Origin: Streptomyces sp. CB01373
GTDB lineage: Bacteria > Actinomycetota > Actinomycetes > Streptomycetales > Streptomycetaceae
DNA length: 64,000 nt
Assembly: GCF_002803075.1 (NCBI RefSeq)
Contig: NZ_NNBK01000007.1
Location: forward strand, 186,001-250,000
Direction of reading: 5' to 3'
Shown: positions 43,036 to 51,669 of the stretch, piece after piece
Layout of the letters: every line of letters starts with the position of its first letter
Position numbering within the stretch: position 1 is the first letter of the stretch
The notes under the pieces: model-generated
What the model saw: only the letters and a program-made list of their open reading frames with translations
The model's database searches: none
Told to the model about the DNA's origin: nothing
Program-made: the position numbers and the translations under genes

Positions 43036-43410
43036 TCACTCGGCCCACGGCAGTGGGATCCTGTCCGCACTGCCCGGCAGCATCGCCTTGCCGCCGACGG
43101 CCATGGCGACCAGCGCCTCCGCGGGACCGCCCACGGCCTTGAACTGACGCACCACGCCGGCCGGGACGACGACCGCCTGACCGGCCCCGGCCCGCTCGGT
43201 CCTGCCGTCGGCCTCCACCAGGAACTCCCCCGACAACGGCATCCACACCTGCTCACGGTCGATGACGTGAACGGGTGTGGCCGAGGCGGCGCCCAGCTCC
43301 ACCCGCCAGGTGCTGACCTCGCTGCTGCCCTGGCTCGGACCCGCCAGGCCGAACACCGATCCCGCAGGCGTCCTGGTCGTCCGCTGCTCGGTCTCACTGA
43401 CCACGTACAT
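43036..43410 (-). CDS. Cupin domain protein
   Basis: A 124-residue beta-barrel cupin. The core VEADGRTERAGAGQAVVVPAGVVRQFKAVGGPAEALVAM corresponds to motif 2, and HVIDREQVWMPLSGEF lies in motif 1 with only one of the two His usually present. Metal binding is therefore uncertain. Small cupins of this sort bind or isomerise small ligands. AGGAGG precedes the ATG by about four bases and lies in one arm of the operator shared with the divergent MarR gene, so the two genes respond to the same regulator. Its other neighbour, the VanJ-like gene, is convergent (5 nt). Confidence 0.85.
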   Translation of the reverse strand: MYVVSETEQRTTRTPAGSVFGLAGPSQGSSEVSTWRVELGAASATPVHVIDREQVWMPLSGEFLVEADGRTERAGAGQAVVVPAGVVRQFKAVGGPAEALVAMAVGGKAMLPGSADRIPLPWAE

Positions 43411-43419
43411 GGCACCTCC

Positions 43420-43464
43420 TGTGTAAACCAGCTTTACTCACATCGAGTAAAGGGGCTTTACACA
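43420..43464. promoter_or_regulatory. 45-bp nested dyad operator between cupin and marR
   Basis: Four arms are placed symmetrically around base 43442: TGTGTAAA (43420-43427) faces TTTACACA (43457-43464), and TTTACTC (43433-43439) faces GAGTAAA (43445-43451). The outer and inner pairs share the TTTAC core. This is an unusually regular double palindrome. A regulator dimer or two could bind each pair, and the right arm ends eight bases before the CAAGAT -10 of marR. Confidence 0.85.
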
Positions 43465-43483
43465 GGTGTGTCAAGATGAGCCG

Positions 43484-43957
43484 ATGGAGACCCACGACCC
43501 ACTCGAGCGCACCGAGCTCACCTTCCTGCTCGGCCTGGCCTTCCAGCTGGTCCTCTCCGAGTTCGTGAGCCGCGTGGACGCCGCCGGACACACCGACCTG
43601 CGCCCCGTGCACGGTCTGGTCTTCCAGGCGCTCCGGGGTGCCGGTGCCACGAGCAGCGAGCTGGCCGAGCAGCTCGGGGTCACCAAGCAGGCCGCCGGAC
43701 AGATCATCGACGACCTCGAAGAACGGGGGTACGTCCAGCGGCAACCACACCCTGCCGGCGGTCGGCGGAAACTCGTCGTGCTGACCACCAGGGCCCACGA
43801 GCACCTGGCCGTGGCCGGGCGGATCCTGCACGATCTGGAGGCGCAACTGGCCAAGCGGCTCCACGAGACCGGGCTCCAGGTGCCACGGGCCGAACTCGCC
43901 GCCCTCATCAGGGCCTTGGCCGGCGACTCGATCCCGCCGCTGCGTCCCGTCTGGTGA
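43484..43957 (+). CDS. MarR family transcriptional regulator
   Basis: A 157-residue winged-helix regulator: LTFLLGLAFQLVLSEFVSRVDAAGHTDLRPVHGLVFQAL, then recognition segment TSSELAEQLGVTKQAAGQIIDDLEERGYVQRQ and wing HPAGGRRKLVVLT. ATG 43484 sits six bases behind CAAGAT, fitting a leaderless mRNA; an in-frame GTG at 43466 exists but lies inside the operator. It is divergent from the cupin gene across the 45-bp dyad, which it most likely binds. Confidence 0.9.
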   Translation: METHDPLERTELTFLLGLAFQLVLSEFVSRVDAAGHTDLRPVHGLVFQALRGAGATSSELAEQLGVTKQAAGQIIDDLEERGYVQRQPHPAGGRRKLVVLTTRAHEHLAVAGRILHDLEAQLAKRLHETGLQVPRAELAALIRALAGDSIPPLRPVW

Positions 43958-44103
43958 CAGTCACCATCCTTCACGACTCGCCATTGGGGTTGCGCCGCTG
44001 AGTCCTCAGACGGTTCGATGACCCGGGTTCTACGACTGTGTCCGAGTGTGCACCACTCCCATGTCGCACATCCCCTGTATCGAGACAGAGCTGAGGTCTC
44101 CGT

Positions 44104-44520
44104 ATGTCCTTACGTCGTTCCCTGCTCGCCGTCCGGATCGTCGCCCTGCTCCAGGCCGTACTGCTCGTCGCCCAAGTCGCCCTGGCCGGTGGCTTCCTGG
44201 GCGGACACTTCAACATGCTGGAGATGCACGGCATGCTGGCCCGCGGTGTCGTGGGCGTGGCGGTGCTGATGGCCGTGGCCGCCTTCCTGGTGCGCCGGGC
44301 GGGCGGGCCGTCGTCGTTCCTCGGACTCTCTCTCCTGCTGCTGGTCGCACTGCTCGGCCAGGTGGTGCTCGGGGTGAAGCACAGCGTGCCCGCCCACGTC
44401 CTGCTCGGGGTGCTCATCGTCGCGGCTTCCGCGATGTTCACCCAGCGTGTGCTGAGCACCCCGCTGCCACCCGGTGACTCCCCCGAAGCGCCGGACCGCG
44501 CATCGGAGTTGGTCGCGTGA
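44104..44520 (+). CDS. Four-helix membrane protein, coupled to the multicopper oxidase
   Basis: A 138-residue protein with four hydrophobic stretches (VRIVALLQAVLLVAQVALAG; MLARGVVGVAVLMAVAAFLV; FLGLSLLLLVALLGQVVLGV; HVLLGVLIVAASAMFTQRV). Single His residues sit at helix edges (MLEMHGML and SVPAHVLLG). The build resembles DUF6220-type and b561-like small membrane proteins, with His residues that could bind heme, but this is only a similarity of layout. Its GTGA stop overlap with the multicopper oxidase start suggests the two are translated together and could act in one redox step. Confidence 0.7.
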   Translation: MSLRRSLLAVRIVALLQAVLLVAQVALAGGFLGGHFNMLEMHGMLARGVVGVAVLMAVAAFLVRRAGGPSSFLGLSLLLLVALLGQVVLGVKHSVPAHVLLGVLIVAASAMFTQRVLSTPLPPGDSPEAPDRASELVA

Positions 44521-46100
44521 GACGACGTACCGTCCTGAGCGCGGGCGGCGCCGCCCTCGGCGCGGGAGCCGTGACACTGGCGGGCCTGCCCCTGCTGCGC
44601 TCCTTCTTCGGCGCGGGCAGGCCCGGCCACCTGCTCGGCAGCACGGCGGAACTGCCCCGGCCGTATCAAGTACCCCTCCCCGTACCGCCGGTGCTGGAGC
44701 CCGCCGCCGGCAGCGGCACCACGGACAGCTACGAGATCACCCAGCGCGTGGCCGAGTTGGAGATCCTGCCCGGTCTGAGAACGAGGGCCTGGACGTACGG
44801 CGGGACCTTCCCAGGGCCGACCCTCGTCTCCCGTTCCGGCCGGCGCGCCGTGGTCCGGCACCGCAACGAGCTGGACCAGCCCGTCGTCGTGCATCTGCAC
44901 GGCGGGCACACCCCTGCGGCGAGCGACGGCTACCCGACCTCGCTCATCCTGCCCGCCGACGGCTCCTACGACGCCCACCGCGCCGCCCAGGACATGGCCG
45001 GCGGCAGGCACGGCATGGCCATGGACCACGGCGCGATGGACCTGGCCGAGGGCGAGCGGAGTCACACCTACCCGTTCAAGCAGCGTGCGGCGACGCTCTG
45101 GTACCACGATCACCGCATGGGCTACACCGGCGCGAGCGTGTGGAGGGGGCTGGCCGGGTTCCATCTCGTCCACGACGACGAGGAGGATCGGCTGCCGCTG
45201 CCGAACGGCGAGCGTGACATTCCGCTGATGATCGCGGACCGGTCCTTCGCGGAGGACGGATCGTTCCGCTACCCCATGCTGGATCCGGAGTTCCACGCCC
45301 CAGGCGTCACCGATGCCTACATGGACGGCGTGCTGGGCGACGTGGTGCTGGTCAACGGCGCGCCCTGGCCGGTGCACGAGGTGGAGCGGCTGCGCTACCG
45401 CCTGCGTTTCCTCAATGCCTCAAACGCCCGCGTATACAAACTGGAGCTGGACCCCCAGCCGGCGGGCGGTGACGCCTTCGTGCAGATCGGCGGCGACGGC
45501 GGGCTGCTGTCCGAGCCGCGGCGCCACGACGCGTTGGAGATCGCGCCCGGAGAACGCTTCGACGTCGTCACCGACTTCTCCCGGTACCGCGCGGGCACCC
45601 GGGTGCGCCTGCTGAACCGCTTCGGGGACGGCACGACCGCCGAGGTCATGCGCTTCGACGTGGGGTCGGGCTCACCGAGGGACGACACGACGGTGCCGGA
45701 CAGGCTCAGTGAGGTGGTCGCGCTGGAGCCCGGCCGGGCCACGGTCACCCGGGACTTCCACTTCCGCGGCTCGGTCGACGGGTGGACCATCAACGGTCTG
45801 GAGTACCGGCCGGGGAGGGCTCTGGCCAGGCCCAAGCTGGGACAGACCGAGGTGTGGCGGTTCACCACCAACTTCCACCACCCGGTCCATCTCCACCTCG
45901 ACCACTTCCAGGTGGTCTCGCGGAACAATCGGGGCCCGGGGGCGTACGACCACGGCTGGAAGGACACCGTGGCCCTGCGTTCGGCCGAGGCCGTGGAAGT
46001 GGTCGTCCGCTTCACCGACTACACCGGCCCCTTCATGCTCCACTGCCACAACCTGGAGCACGAGGACATGGCCATGATGGGCGACTTCGTCACCGAGTAG
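44517..46100 (+). CDS. Multicopper oxidase, Tat-exported, with Met/His-rich insert
   Basis: A 527-residue oxidase with three cupredoxin domains. The N-terminus MRRRTVLSAGGAALGAGAVTLAGLP is a twin-arginine signal. Copper motifs are HLHGGH (near residue 126), WYHDHRMGYTG (near 200), HPVHLHLDHFQV (near 460) and HCHNLEHEDMAMM (near 507), giving the T1 and trinuclear sites; HLHLDHF departs from the usual HLHGHxF. The stretch HRAAQDMAGGRHGMAMDHGAMD near residues 160-182 is Met/His-rich, as in copper-resistance oxidases such as CueO. The start GTG overlaps the membrane-protein stop. Function: oxidation of phenols, metals or Cu(I). The exact substrate is unknown. Confidence 0.93.
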   Translation: MRRRTVLSAGGAALGAGAVTLAGLPLLRSFFGAGRPGHLLGSTAELPRPYQVPLPVPPVLEPAAGSGTTDSYEITQRVAELEILPGLRTRAWTYGGTFPGPTLVSRSGRRAVVRHRNELDQPVVVHLHGGHTPAASDGYPTSLILPADGSYDAHRAAQDMAGGRHGMAMDHGAMDLAEGERSHTYPFKQRAATLWYHDHRMGYTGASVWRGLAGFHLVHDDEEDRLPLPNGERDIPLMIADRSFAEDGSFRYPMLDPEFHAPGVTDAYMDGVLGDVVLVNGAPWPVHEVERLRYRLRFLNASNARVYKLELDPQPAGGDAFVQIGGDGGLLSEPRRHDALEIAPGERFDVVTDFSRYRAGTRVRLLNRFGDGTTAEVMRFDVGSGSPRDDTTVPDRLSEVVALEPGRATVTRDFHFRGSVDGWTINGLEYRPGRALARPKLGQTEVWRFTTNFHHPVHLHLDHFQVVSRNNRGPGAYDHGWKDTVALRSAEAVEVVVRFTDYTGPFMLHCHNLEHEDMAMMGDFVTE

Positions 46101-46171
46101 CGCCCGCGCGCCGAAGCGGCCGGGCGCCGTCTGTCCGACAGGCGGCACACCCCTCGCCGGACGGAAGCCGG

Positions 46172-47380
46172 ATGTTCCCTTTCACCGGCCGGTGGCGGAC
46201 CCTGGAAGCAGGGCGTGACCTGTCGGCGGTGATGGGAATGAAGGGTTCTGTCCGGCTCGGAAACATCCGGGGACTGGCGATCCAGGCGCACTGGAGCGTG
46301 CCGCTGGTCATGTTCTTCTTCGCTTATGGCCTGGCCGTCTGGACGTTGCCCAGGTACGCGGCCGGTCTGGCGCCGGTGGTGTACGCGGCCGGCGGGGTGG
46401 TAGGCGCTTCGCTGTTGCTGGTGAGCCTGGTGGTGCACGAGGTGGCACACGCGCTCACGGCCCGCAGGGCGGGGATCTCCGTACGGGACGTCACGCTGTG
46501 GGCACTCGGTGGGCTGACCCGGATGGACCGGCCGACGACGGCGCGTGCGGCGTTCTGGGTCGCCGTCAGCGGCCCGGTCGCCAGCCTGCTGCTCGGCGGT
46601 GTCTGGCTGGGCCTTGCGGCCGCCGTGGACGCGACGCTGAGATGGCGGGTTCCGATTGCCGTACTGGGGTGGCTGGGCGGCACGAACCTGCTGCTGGGTG
46701 TCTTCAACCTGCTGCCCGCCGCACCCCTGGACGGGGGCCGGCTGGTCCAGGCCGCGGTGTGGTGGCGTACGGGGGACCGCGAGCGGGCCCAGCGGGCGGC
46801 CGGCCGCAGCGGACAGGTCATCGGCATGGCGCTGGCCGCCGCCGGGTGGGTGGTGCTCCTGAGGGGCACGACCGGCGGCCTGTGGCTGATGGCCATCGGC
46901 CTGTTCGTGGCCGGTACCGCCGCGACCGAGCGGCGGTGGGCGGAGCTGGTCACCGCCCTGCGTGGCGTGCGGGTGGGGCAGACGATGACCACTCCGGTGG
47001 TGACCGGGCCCGACTGGCTGACCGTGGGCAGCTTCCTGTCCGAGGTGGCCACCCGGACGGGTCACTCGGTGGTGCCGCTGCTGGACTTCGACGGCCGTCC
47101 CAGCGGTCTCCTGCAGATGCGCAGGCTGGCCGCCGTGCCGCCCGGGCAGCGGGAGCGGCTGCGGGCGCGGGACCTCGCGACCCCGCTGTCCCGGTGCACG
47201 CTCGCCGCACCGGACGAGCTGCTGAACTCCGTACTGGAGCGCCTCGGCGCCGCGGGCGGCGGACTGCCCATCCTGGTCATGGACGACGGCCGGCTCGGCG
47301 GGATCGTCACCGCGCACGACATCGACCGGTCCCGCCGGCGGCACCGCGACCCCTCGGCCCACAGGGAGCGCCCGGTGTAG
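46172..47380 (+). CDS. M50 site-2 protease-like membrane protein with CBS domains
   Basis: About 402 residues. Five to six membrane helices carry the zinc site: LVVHEVAHALTARRAG (HExxH, His89) and LLPAAPLDGGRLVQ (the distal Asp). Two CBS-like repeats follow (TMTTPVVTGPDWLTVGSFLSEVATRTGHSVVPLLDFDGRPSGL; RDLATPLSRCTLAAPDELLNSVLERLGAAGGGLPILVMDDGRL), as in Rv2625c-type proteins. GGAAG lies four bases before ATG 46172; the shorter start at 46238 would begin at MKGSVRLGNIRG. It would cleave a membrane protein such as an anti-sigma factor, with CBS ligands tuning activity. No substrate is adjacent. Confidence 0.9.
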   Translation: MFPFTGRWRTLEAGRDLSAVMGMKGSVRLGNIRGLAIQAHWSVPLVMFFFAYGLAVWTLPRYAAGLAPVVYAAGGVVGASLLLVSLVVHEVAHALTARRAGISVRDVTLWALGGLTRMDRPTTARAAFWVAVSGPVASLLLGGVWLGLAAAVDATLRWRVPIAVLGWLGGTNLLLGVFNLLPAAPLDGGRLVQAAVWWRTGDRERAQRAAGRSGQVIGMALAAAGWVVLLRGTTGGLWLMAIGLFVAGTAATERRWAELVTALRGVRVGQTMTTPVVTGPDWLTVGSFLSEVATRTGHSVVPLLDFDGRPSGLLQMRRLAAVPPGQRERLRARDLATPLSRCTLAAPDELLNSVLERLGAAGGGLPILVMDDGRLGGIVTAHDIDRSRRRHRDPSAHRERPV

Positions 47381-47429
47381 CGGGCCGGACGGCCGGTTCG
47401 CCGCCGCCCCGGCCGTCGCGCCGCGCGGG

Positions 47430-48626
47430 TCAGGACGCCGTCGGTGTACGACCGACGGCTCCGGGTGCGGGCGCGCCGGTACCGTCGGCGAGGGGCGGGC
47501 TCGCGACGCAGGGCCGGCCGGTCGGCAGTGCCAGCAGCAGGCCCAGGGTGATCCACACATATGTGTTGCTGCCGAGGAAACCGCCGAGTCCGGAGGCGTC
47601 GTCGAACCACAGCCAGACCACGCTGCTGCACAGCAGCCCGTACAGGACGGCCGCGATCCGCAGGCGGCGGGCGTGCGCCAGCACCGCGAACGACGGCAGC
47701 AGCCAGACGAGATGGTGCACCCAGGTGATCGGGCTGATCAGGCACGAGACCAGCCCCGTGAGGGCGAAGGCGGCCCGCCAGTCGTCCGCGCGCAGCGCCT
47801 TGTGCGTGCGCCACGCCCACACCGCCAGGACGAGGAGGACGGCCAGGGCCCAGGCGGCGCGGCTGGGTTCGCCGGGTGCCGCGAGGCGGGCGAGGACGCC
47901 CTGGAGGGACTGGTTGGAGACGTAGTCGAGGCGGCCGACGCGGGTGGTGTCCCAGACGGCGTGCGTCCAGTAGAAGCGGGAGGCGTCCGGTGCCGCCCAG
48001 GCCGCGAGGACCGTGGCGGCGGTGGTGACGGCGGTCGCGACGGCGGCGGCCCGCCGGCGCCGGGCGAGCAGCAGCAGGACGATGAAGACCGCGGGCGTGA
48101 GCTTGACGGCCGCGGCGAGCCCGATGCCCGCTCCCGCCCAGCGGCCGCGCCCGGTGGACAGCAGCCATCCGTCGGTGAGTACGAGGGCCAGCAGCAGGAG
48201 GTTGACCTGCCCGAAGCTGATGGTGTCCCGCACGGGTTCGAGCAGCGCCAGGGCGCAGGCCGCCAGGGCCCAGCCGAACCAGCCGTGGCGGTTCAGTTTC
48301 CGGCCGGCGAGGATCCGCAGCACGACGGCGACGGCGACGAGGTTGAGCAGCAGCGCGCCCGCGATCGCCGTGTTAGGGCCGACGAGCGCCATCGGCAGCA
48401 TGCTCAGCGCGGCGAACGGCGGGTAGGTGAAACCGAAGGTGGTCCCCGGCAGGTGGTAGTCGTAGATGCGGCCGCCGTGGTGCACCCAGTCGTTCACGGC
48501 ACCGTAGTAGACGCGCAGGTCGAACCAGCCGCGCAGCAGCGGCACGGTGGCGGTGAAGGCGGTCACGGCGACGGCGAGGCACAGGACGAGGACGAGCCGT
48601 CCCAGGTCGGTACGCGGCAGTCTCAC
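47430..48626 (-). CDS. GT87 family mannosyltransferase (DUF2029)
   Basis: A 398-residue polytopic membrane protein of the GT-C fold. After GTG 48626 the segment TATVPLLRGWFDLRVYYGAVNDWVHHGG, then YDYHLPGTTFGFTYPPFAALSMLPMALVGP, holds the catalytic Asp (near residue 36) and the TYPP loop of GT87 enzymes. Ten or so helices follow, with KLTPAVF and SPITWVHHLVWLLP later. GT87 members use polyprenyl-phosphate mannose to make alpha-1,2-linked mannosides. Its GTG overlaps the upstream gene's stop by four bases, so it is translated after the MptB-like protein. The two could build an alpha-1,6-mannan backbone with alpha-1,2 branches. Confidence 0.92.
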   Translation of the reverse strand: MRLPRTDLGRLVLVLCLAVAVTAFTATVPLLRGWFDLRVYYGAVNDWVHHGGRIYDYHLPGTTFGFTYPPFAALSMLPMALVGPNTAIAGALLLNLVAVAVVLRILAGRKLNRHGWFGWALAACALALLEPVRDTISFGQVNLLLLALVLTDGWLLSTGRGRWAGAGIGLAAAVKLTPAVFIVLLLLARRRRAAAVATAVTTAATVLAAWAAPDASRFYWTHAVWDTTRVGRLDYVSNQSLQGVLARLAAPGEPSRAAWALAVLLVLAVWAWRTHKALRADDWRAAFALTGLVSCLISPITWVHHLVWLLPSFAVLAHARRLRIAAVLYGLLCSSVVWLWFDDASGLGGFLGSNTYVWITLGLLLALPTGRPCVASPPLADGTGAPAPGAVGRTPTAS

Positions 48627-50020
48627 GCGGTCCCTCCGAGCACCGGGGCCCGGGCCGTCTGGTGGGCCTGCCACAGGACGACCAGGGCGAGCGCGCCTCC
48701 GGAGACCGCGAGGGCCACCTGGGCGAGGTCCGGCGGGCCGCCGCTGGGCAGTACGGCGAGCGCGAGGACGGCGGTCGCGGCGGCCACCCGGTGGCGGACG
48801 GAGGCGCTGGGGGCCGCGGCGGCGATGAGGAACAGGCCCCACAGCGCGTACCAGGGCCGGATCGCCGGGCCGAGAACGGCCACGGCGGCGAGGCTCAGGC
48901 CGAGCGCGTAGATCGGGCCGGGACGCAGCCGGAGCCATATGAAGAGCACCGCGGCCAGGGTCGCGAGCAGGCCGGCCGCGTGCCAGACGGGGGTGGCGAG
49001 GGGTGCGAGGCCGCTGCCCAGATGTGCGAGGACGTCGCCCGTGGCGCGGCCGAGGAGGCTGGTGGGCGACCAGTTGTGCGGGGAGACGGGTGTCCGCAGG
49101 GCCGCGATCCAGCCGTATCCCGTGCCGGTGAGGGCGGTCGCCACGACCGTGGTGGCGAGGGTGACGGCGGTGGTCGTCGCGATCGCGCGCGCCAGTCCGG
49201 TGTGCCGGCGCAGTGCGATCACGGCCAGCAGGCCGAGCGCGGCCGGCGCCTTCACCAGCGCGGCGAGCGTGATCAGGGCGACCCCGAGGACGTGCAGGCG
49301 GCCGCGGGCGGCGAGCAGACCGATGCCGAGCAGTCCCAGCATGATGGCGTCGTTGTGGGCGCCGGCGACCAGGTGCAGCAGCACCAGCGGGTTGAGGGCG
49401 CCGAGCCACAGCGCGGCGGCAGGGTCGGCGCCGCACTGGCGGGCGAGCCGCGGCAGCGCCACGGCCATGAGTGCCACGCCGAGCAGGGCGACCAGCCGCA
49501 TGCCGAGCAGGCCCGCCGGCAGTTCCCCGCGGGTCAGTCCGGACAGGGCGGAGGCGACGGCGAGGAAGACCGGGCCGTACGGGGCCGCGGTGTCCCGCCA
49601 CACCGGCGCCACCTCGGCCGCGAGCGGCCCGCCGAGTTGTGCGGGCCCGTGCGTGTACACGTCGAGGTGGGCGTCGACCATGGCGCCCTGCGCGAGATAG
49701 CTGTACACGTCACGGCTGAACAGCGGCGGCGCCAGCAGCAGCGGTGCCGCCCATACGGCCAGGACGAGCAGCAGGGCCCGGGGCGTTGGCGGCTCGGGGC
49801 CGCGGATCACCCTGCCGAGCAGCGCCCACGCGGCGATCAGCAGGACGACCCCGAAGTACACGCCCACGAGTCCGAGCGCGGCGCGCCCGGACTCGGGAGA
49901 GACCAGATCCGCGACAGGCAGGGCCCCGGCGGTCTGACCGCCCAGCGCGAGGAAGGCGGTACCGGCCAGGCCGAGGGCCTGGCAGCGGCGGAGATCGACG
50001 GGGAAAGCCATGGCCAACAC
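48623..50020 (-). CDS. MptB-like alpha-1,6-mannosyltransferase
   Basis: About 465 residues with some twelve helices. The extracytoplasmic loop FSRDVYSYLAQGAMVDAHLDVYTHGPAQLGG, then VWRDTAAPYGPVFLAV, matches the polyprenol-phosphomannose-dependent MptB family, with its catalytic Asp in RDVYSY. GAHNDAIMLGLLGIGLL and ALVKAPAALGLL are later GT-C helices. ATG 50020 and 50011 are both possible. MptB initiates alpha-1,6-mannan in mycobacterial lipomannan. In Streptomyces the homologues are less well known; a cell-envelope glycan role is inferred. It overlaps the GT87 gene by four bases. Confidence 0.92.
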   Translation of the reverse strand: MLAMAFPVDLRRCQALGLAGTAFLALGGQTAGALPVADLVSPESGRAALGLVGVYFGVVLLIAAWALLGRVIRGPEPPTPRALLLVLAVWAAPLLLAPPLFSRDVYSYLAQGAMVDAHLDVYTHGPAQLGGPLAAEVAPVWRDTAAPYGPVFLAVASALSGLTRGELPAGLLGMRLVALLGVALMAVALPRLARQCGADPAAALWLGALNPLVLLHLVAGAHNDAIMLGLLGIGLLAARGRLHVLGVALITLAALVKAPAALGLLAVIALRRHTGLARAIATTTAVTLATTVVATALTGTGYGWIAALRTPVSPHNWSPTSLLGRATGDVLAHLGSGLAPLATPVWHAAGLLATLAAVLFIWLRLRPGPIYALGLSLAAVAVLGPAIRPWYALWGLFLIAAAAPSASVRHRVAAATAVLALAVLPSGGPPDLAQVALAVSGGALALVVLWQAHQTARAPVLGGTA

Positions 50021-50219
50021 TCGGGAAGCGTGTCAACGCCGGGTGGCCGGAGGGCGACGCACGCCCCTCAGCGGGGCGGCGTGCGCATGACCGCTGTATG
50101 AGCGACGCGGCGGACGCAATTCCCCGCCGCGTCGCTGGTGCCCGTCGCGTGCCCGGCGTGACGTACGTGTCCCGGCGACGTGGATGTCTCGGCCCGGTCG
50201 TCGCCGGGCGGGCGGTGGC

Positions 50220-51632
50220 TCAGAGCTCCGGTGAGCCGCTGCCCGCGAGCACCTCGGGCCGCAGCAGCGCCTGAAGGCGCTCGGCCGGCAGCAGGCCCTT
50301 CTCCAGGACGAGTTCGGCGACGCCGCGGCCGGTGGCCAGGGCCTCCTTGGCGATGCCGGTGGCCGCCTCGTACCCGATGTGCGGGTTGAGGGCGGTGACC
50401 AGACCGATGGAGTTCTCCACCGCGGCCCGCAACTGCTCGGTGTTGGCCGTGATGCCGGACACGCACCGCTCGGCGAGGGTCAGGCAGGCGCGCTCCAGGT
50501 GGGTGATGCTCTCCGACAGGGAGTGCAGGATGATCGGCTCGAACGCGTTCAGCTGGAGCTGACCGGCCTCGGCGGCCATGGTGATGGTCACGTCGTTTCC
50601 GATCACCTCGAAGGCGACCTGGTTGGCGACCTCGGGAATGACCGGGTTGACCTTGCCGGGCATGATGCTCGAACCGGCCTGCACCGGCGGCAGGTTGATC
50701 TCGTTGAGGCCCGCGCGCGGACCGGAGGACAGCAGGCGCAGGTCGTTGCAGCTCTTGGAGAGCTTGACGGCGATCCGCTTGAGCACGCCGGACATCTGCA
50801 CGAAGGCACCGCAGTCCTGGGTGGCCTCCACCAGGTTGGCGGCCGTCACCAGCGGCAGGCCGGTGATCCCGGCGAGGTGGCGGCGGGCCGACTCGGCGTA
50901 TCCGGCGGGGGCGTTGAGACCGGTGCCGATCGCCGTGGCGCCGAGGTTGATCTCGTGGATCAGCTCGACGGCCTCCGCGAGCCGCAGGCGGTCCTCGTCG
51001 AGCATGACCGCGAACGTGGAGAACTCCTGCCCCAGCGTCATCGGCACGGCGTCCTGGAGCTGGGTGCGGCCCATCTTGAGCACATCGCGGAACTCGAGGG
51101 CCTTGCCGGCGAAGGCGTCCTGGAGCACGGCCATCGCCTTGAGCAGGCCGCGTACGGCGAACACCGTCGCAATCTTGACGGCGGTCGGGTAGACGTCGTT
51201 GGTGGACTGGCCGAGGTTGACGTCCTCGTTGGGGTGCAGGTGCTGGTACTCGCCCTTGGCGTGGCCGAGCAGTTCCAGCGCACGGTTGGCGACGACCTCG
51301 TTGGCGTTCATGTTGGTGGAGGTGCCGGCGCCGCCCTGGATGACGTCGACGACGAACTCGTCGTGCAGTTTGCCGTCGCGGATCTCGCGGCAGGCCTCGA
51401 CGATGGCGGCGGCCTTGCGCGGCTCCAGCAGGCCGAGTTCCTCGTTGGCGAGGGCGGCGGCCTCCTTGACGGCGGCGAGGGCGTCGATCAGGTGCGGGTA
51501 GGCGGAGATCGGCGTCCCCGTAATGGGGAAGTTCTCCTTGGCGCGCAGGGAGTGGATGCCCCAGTACGCCTCGGCGGGTACGTCGCGGTGGCCGAGCAGG
51601 TCGTGCTCGCTGCGGTGGGCTGCGGCGGTCAT
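50220..51632 (-). CDS. aspA: Aspartate ammonia-lyase (aspartase)
   Basis: A 470-residue fumarase/aspartase superfamily enzyme that converts L-aspartate to fumarate and ammonia. The start MTAAAHRSEHDLLGHRDVPAEAYWGIHSLRAKENF and the signature GSSIMPGKVNPVIPEVANQ (the catalytic Ser loop) are typical. Aspartase-specific features are VIQGGAGTSTNMNANEVVANRALELLGHAKGEYQHLHPNEDVNLGQSTND and FGRTQLQDA-like (MGRTQLQDAVPMT). ATG 51632 lies 38 nt behind the asparaginase stop. It is last in an operon fadR-like, asparaginase, aspA that degrades Asn to Asp to fumarate. Confidence 0.96.
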   Translation of the reverse strand: MTAAAHRSEHDLLGHRDVPAEAYWGIHSLRAKENFPITGTPISAYPHLIDALAAVKEAAALANEELGLLEPRKAAAIVEACREIRDGKLHDEFVVDVIQGGAGTSTNMNANEVVANRALELLGHAKGEYQHLHPNEDVNLGQSTNDVYPTAVKIATVFAVRGLLKAMAVLQDAFAGKALEFRDVLKMGRTQLQDAVPMTLGQEFSTFAVMLDEDRLRLAEAVELIHEINLGATAIGTGLNAPAGYAESARRHLAGITGLPLVTAANLVEATQDCGAFVQMSGVLKRIAVKLSKSCNDLRLLSSGPRAGLNEINLPPVQAGSSIMPGKVNPVIPEVANQVAFEVIGNDVTITMAAEAGQLQLNAFEPIILHSLSESITHLERACLTLAERCVSGITANTEQLRAAVENSIGLVTALNPHIGYEAATGIAKEALATGRGVAELVLEKGLLPAERLQALLRPEVLAGSGSPEL

Positions 51633-51669
51633 GGCTGTGCGGGTCCTCTTTCGGAGGTGGGTGGTTCGG

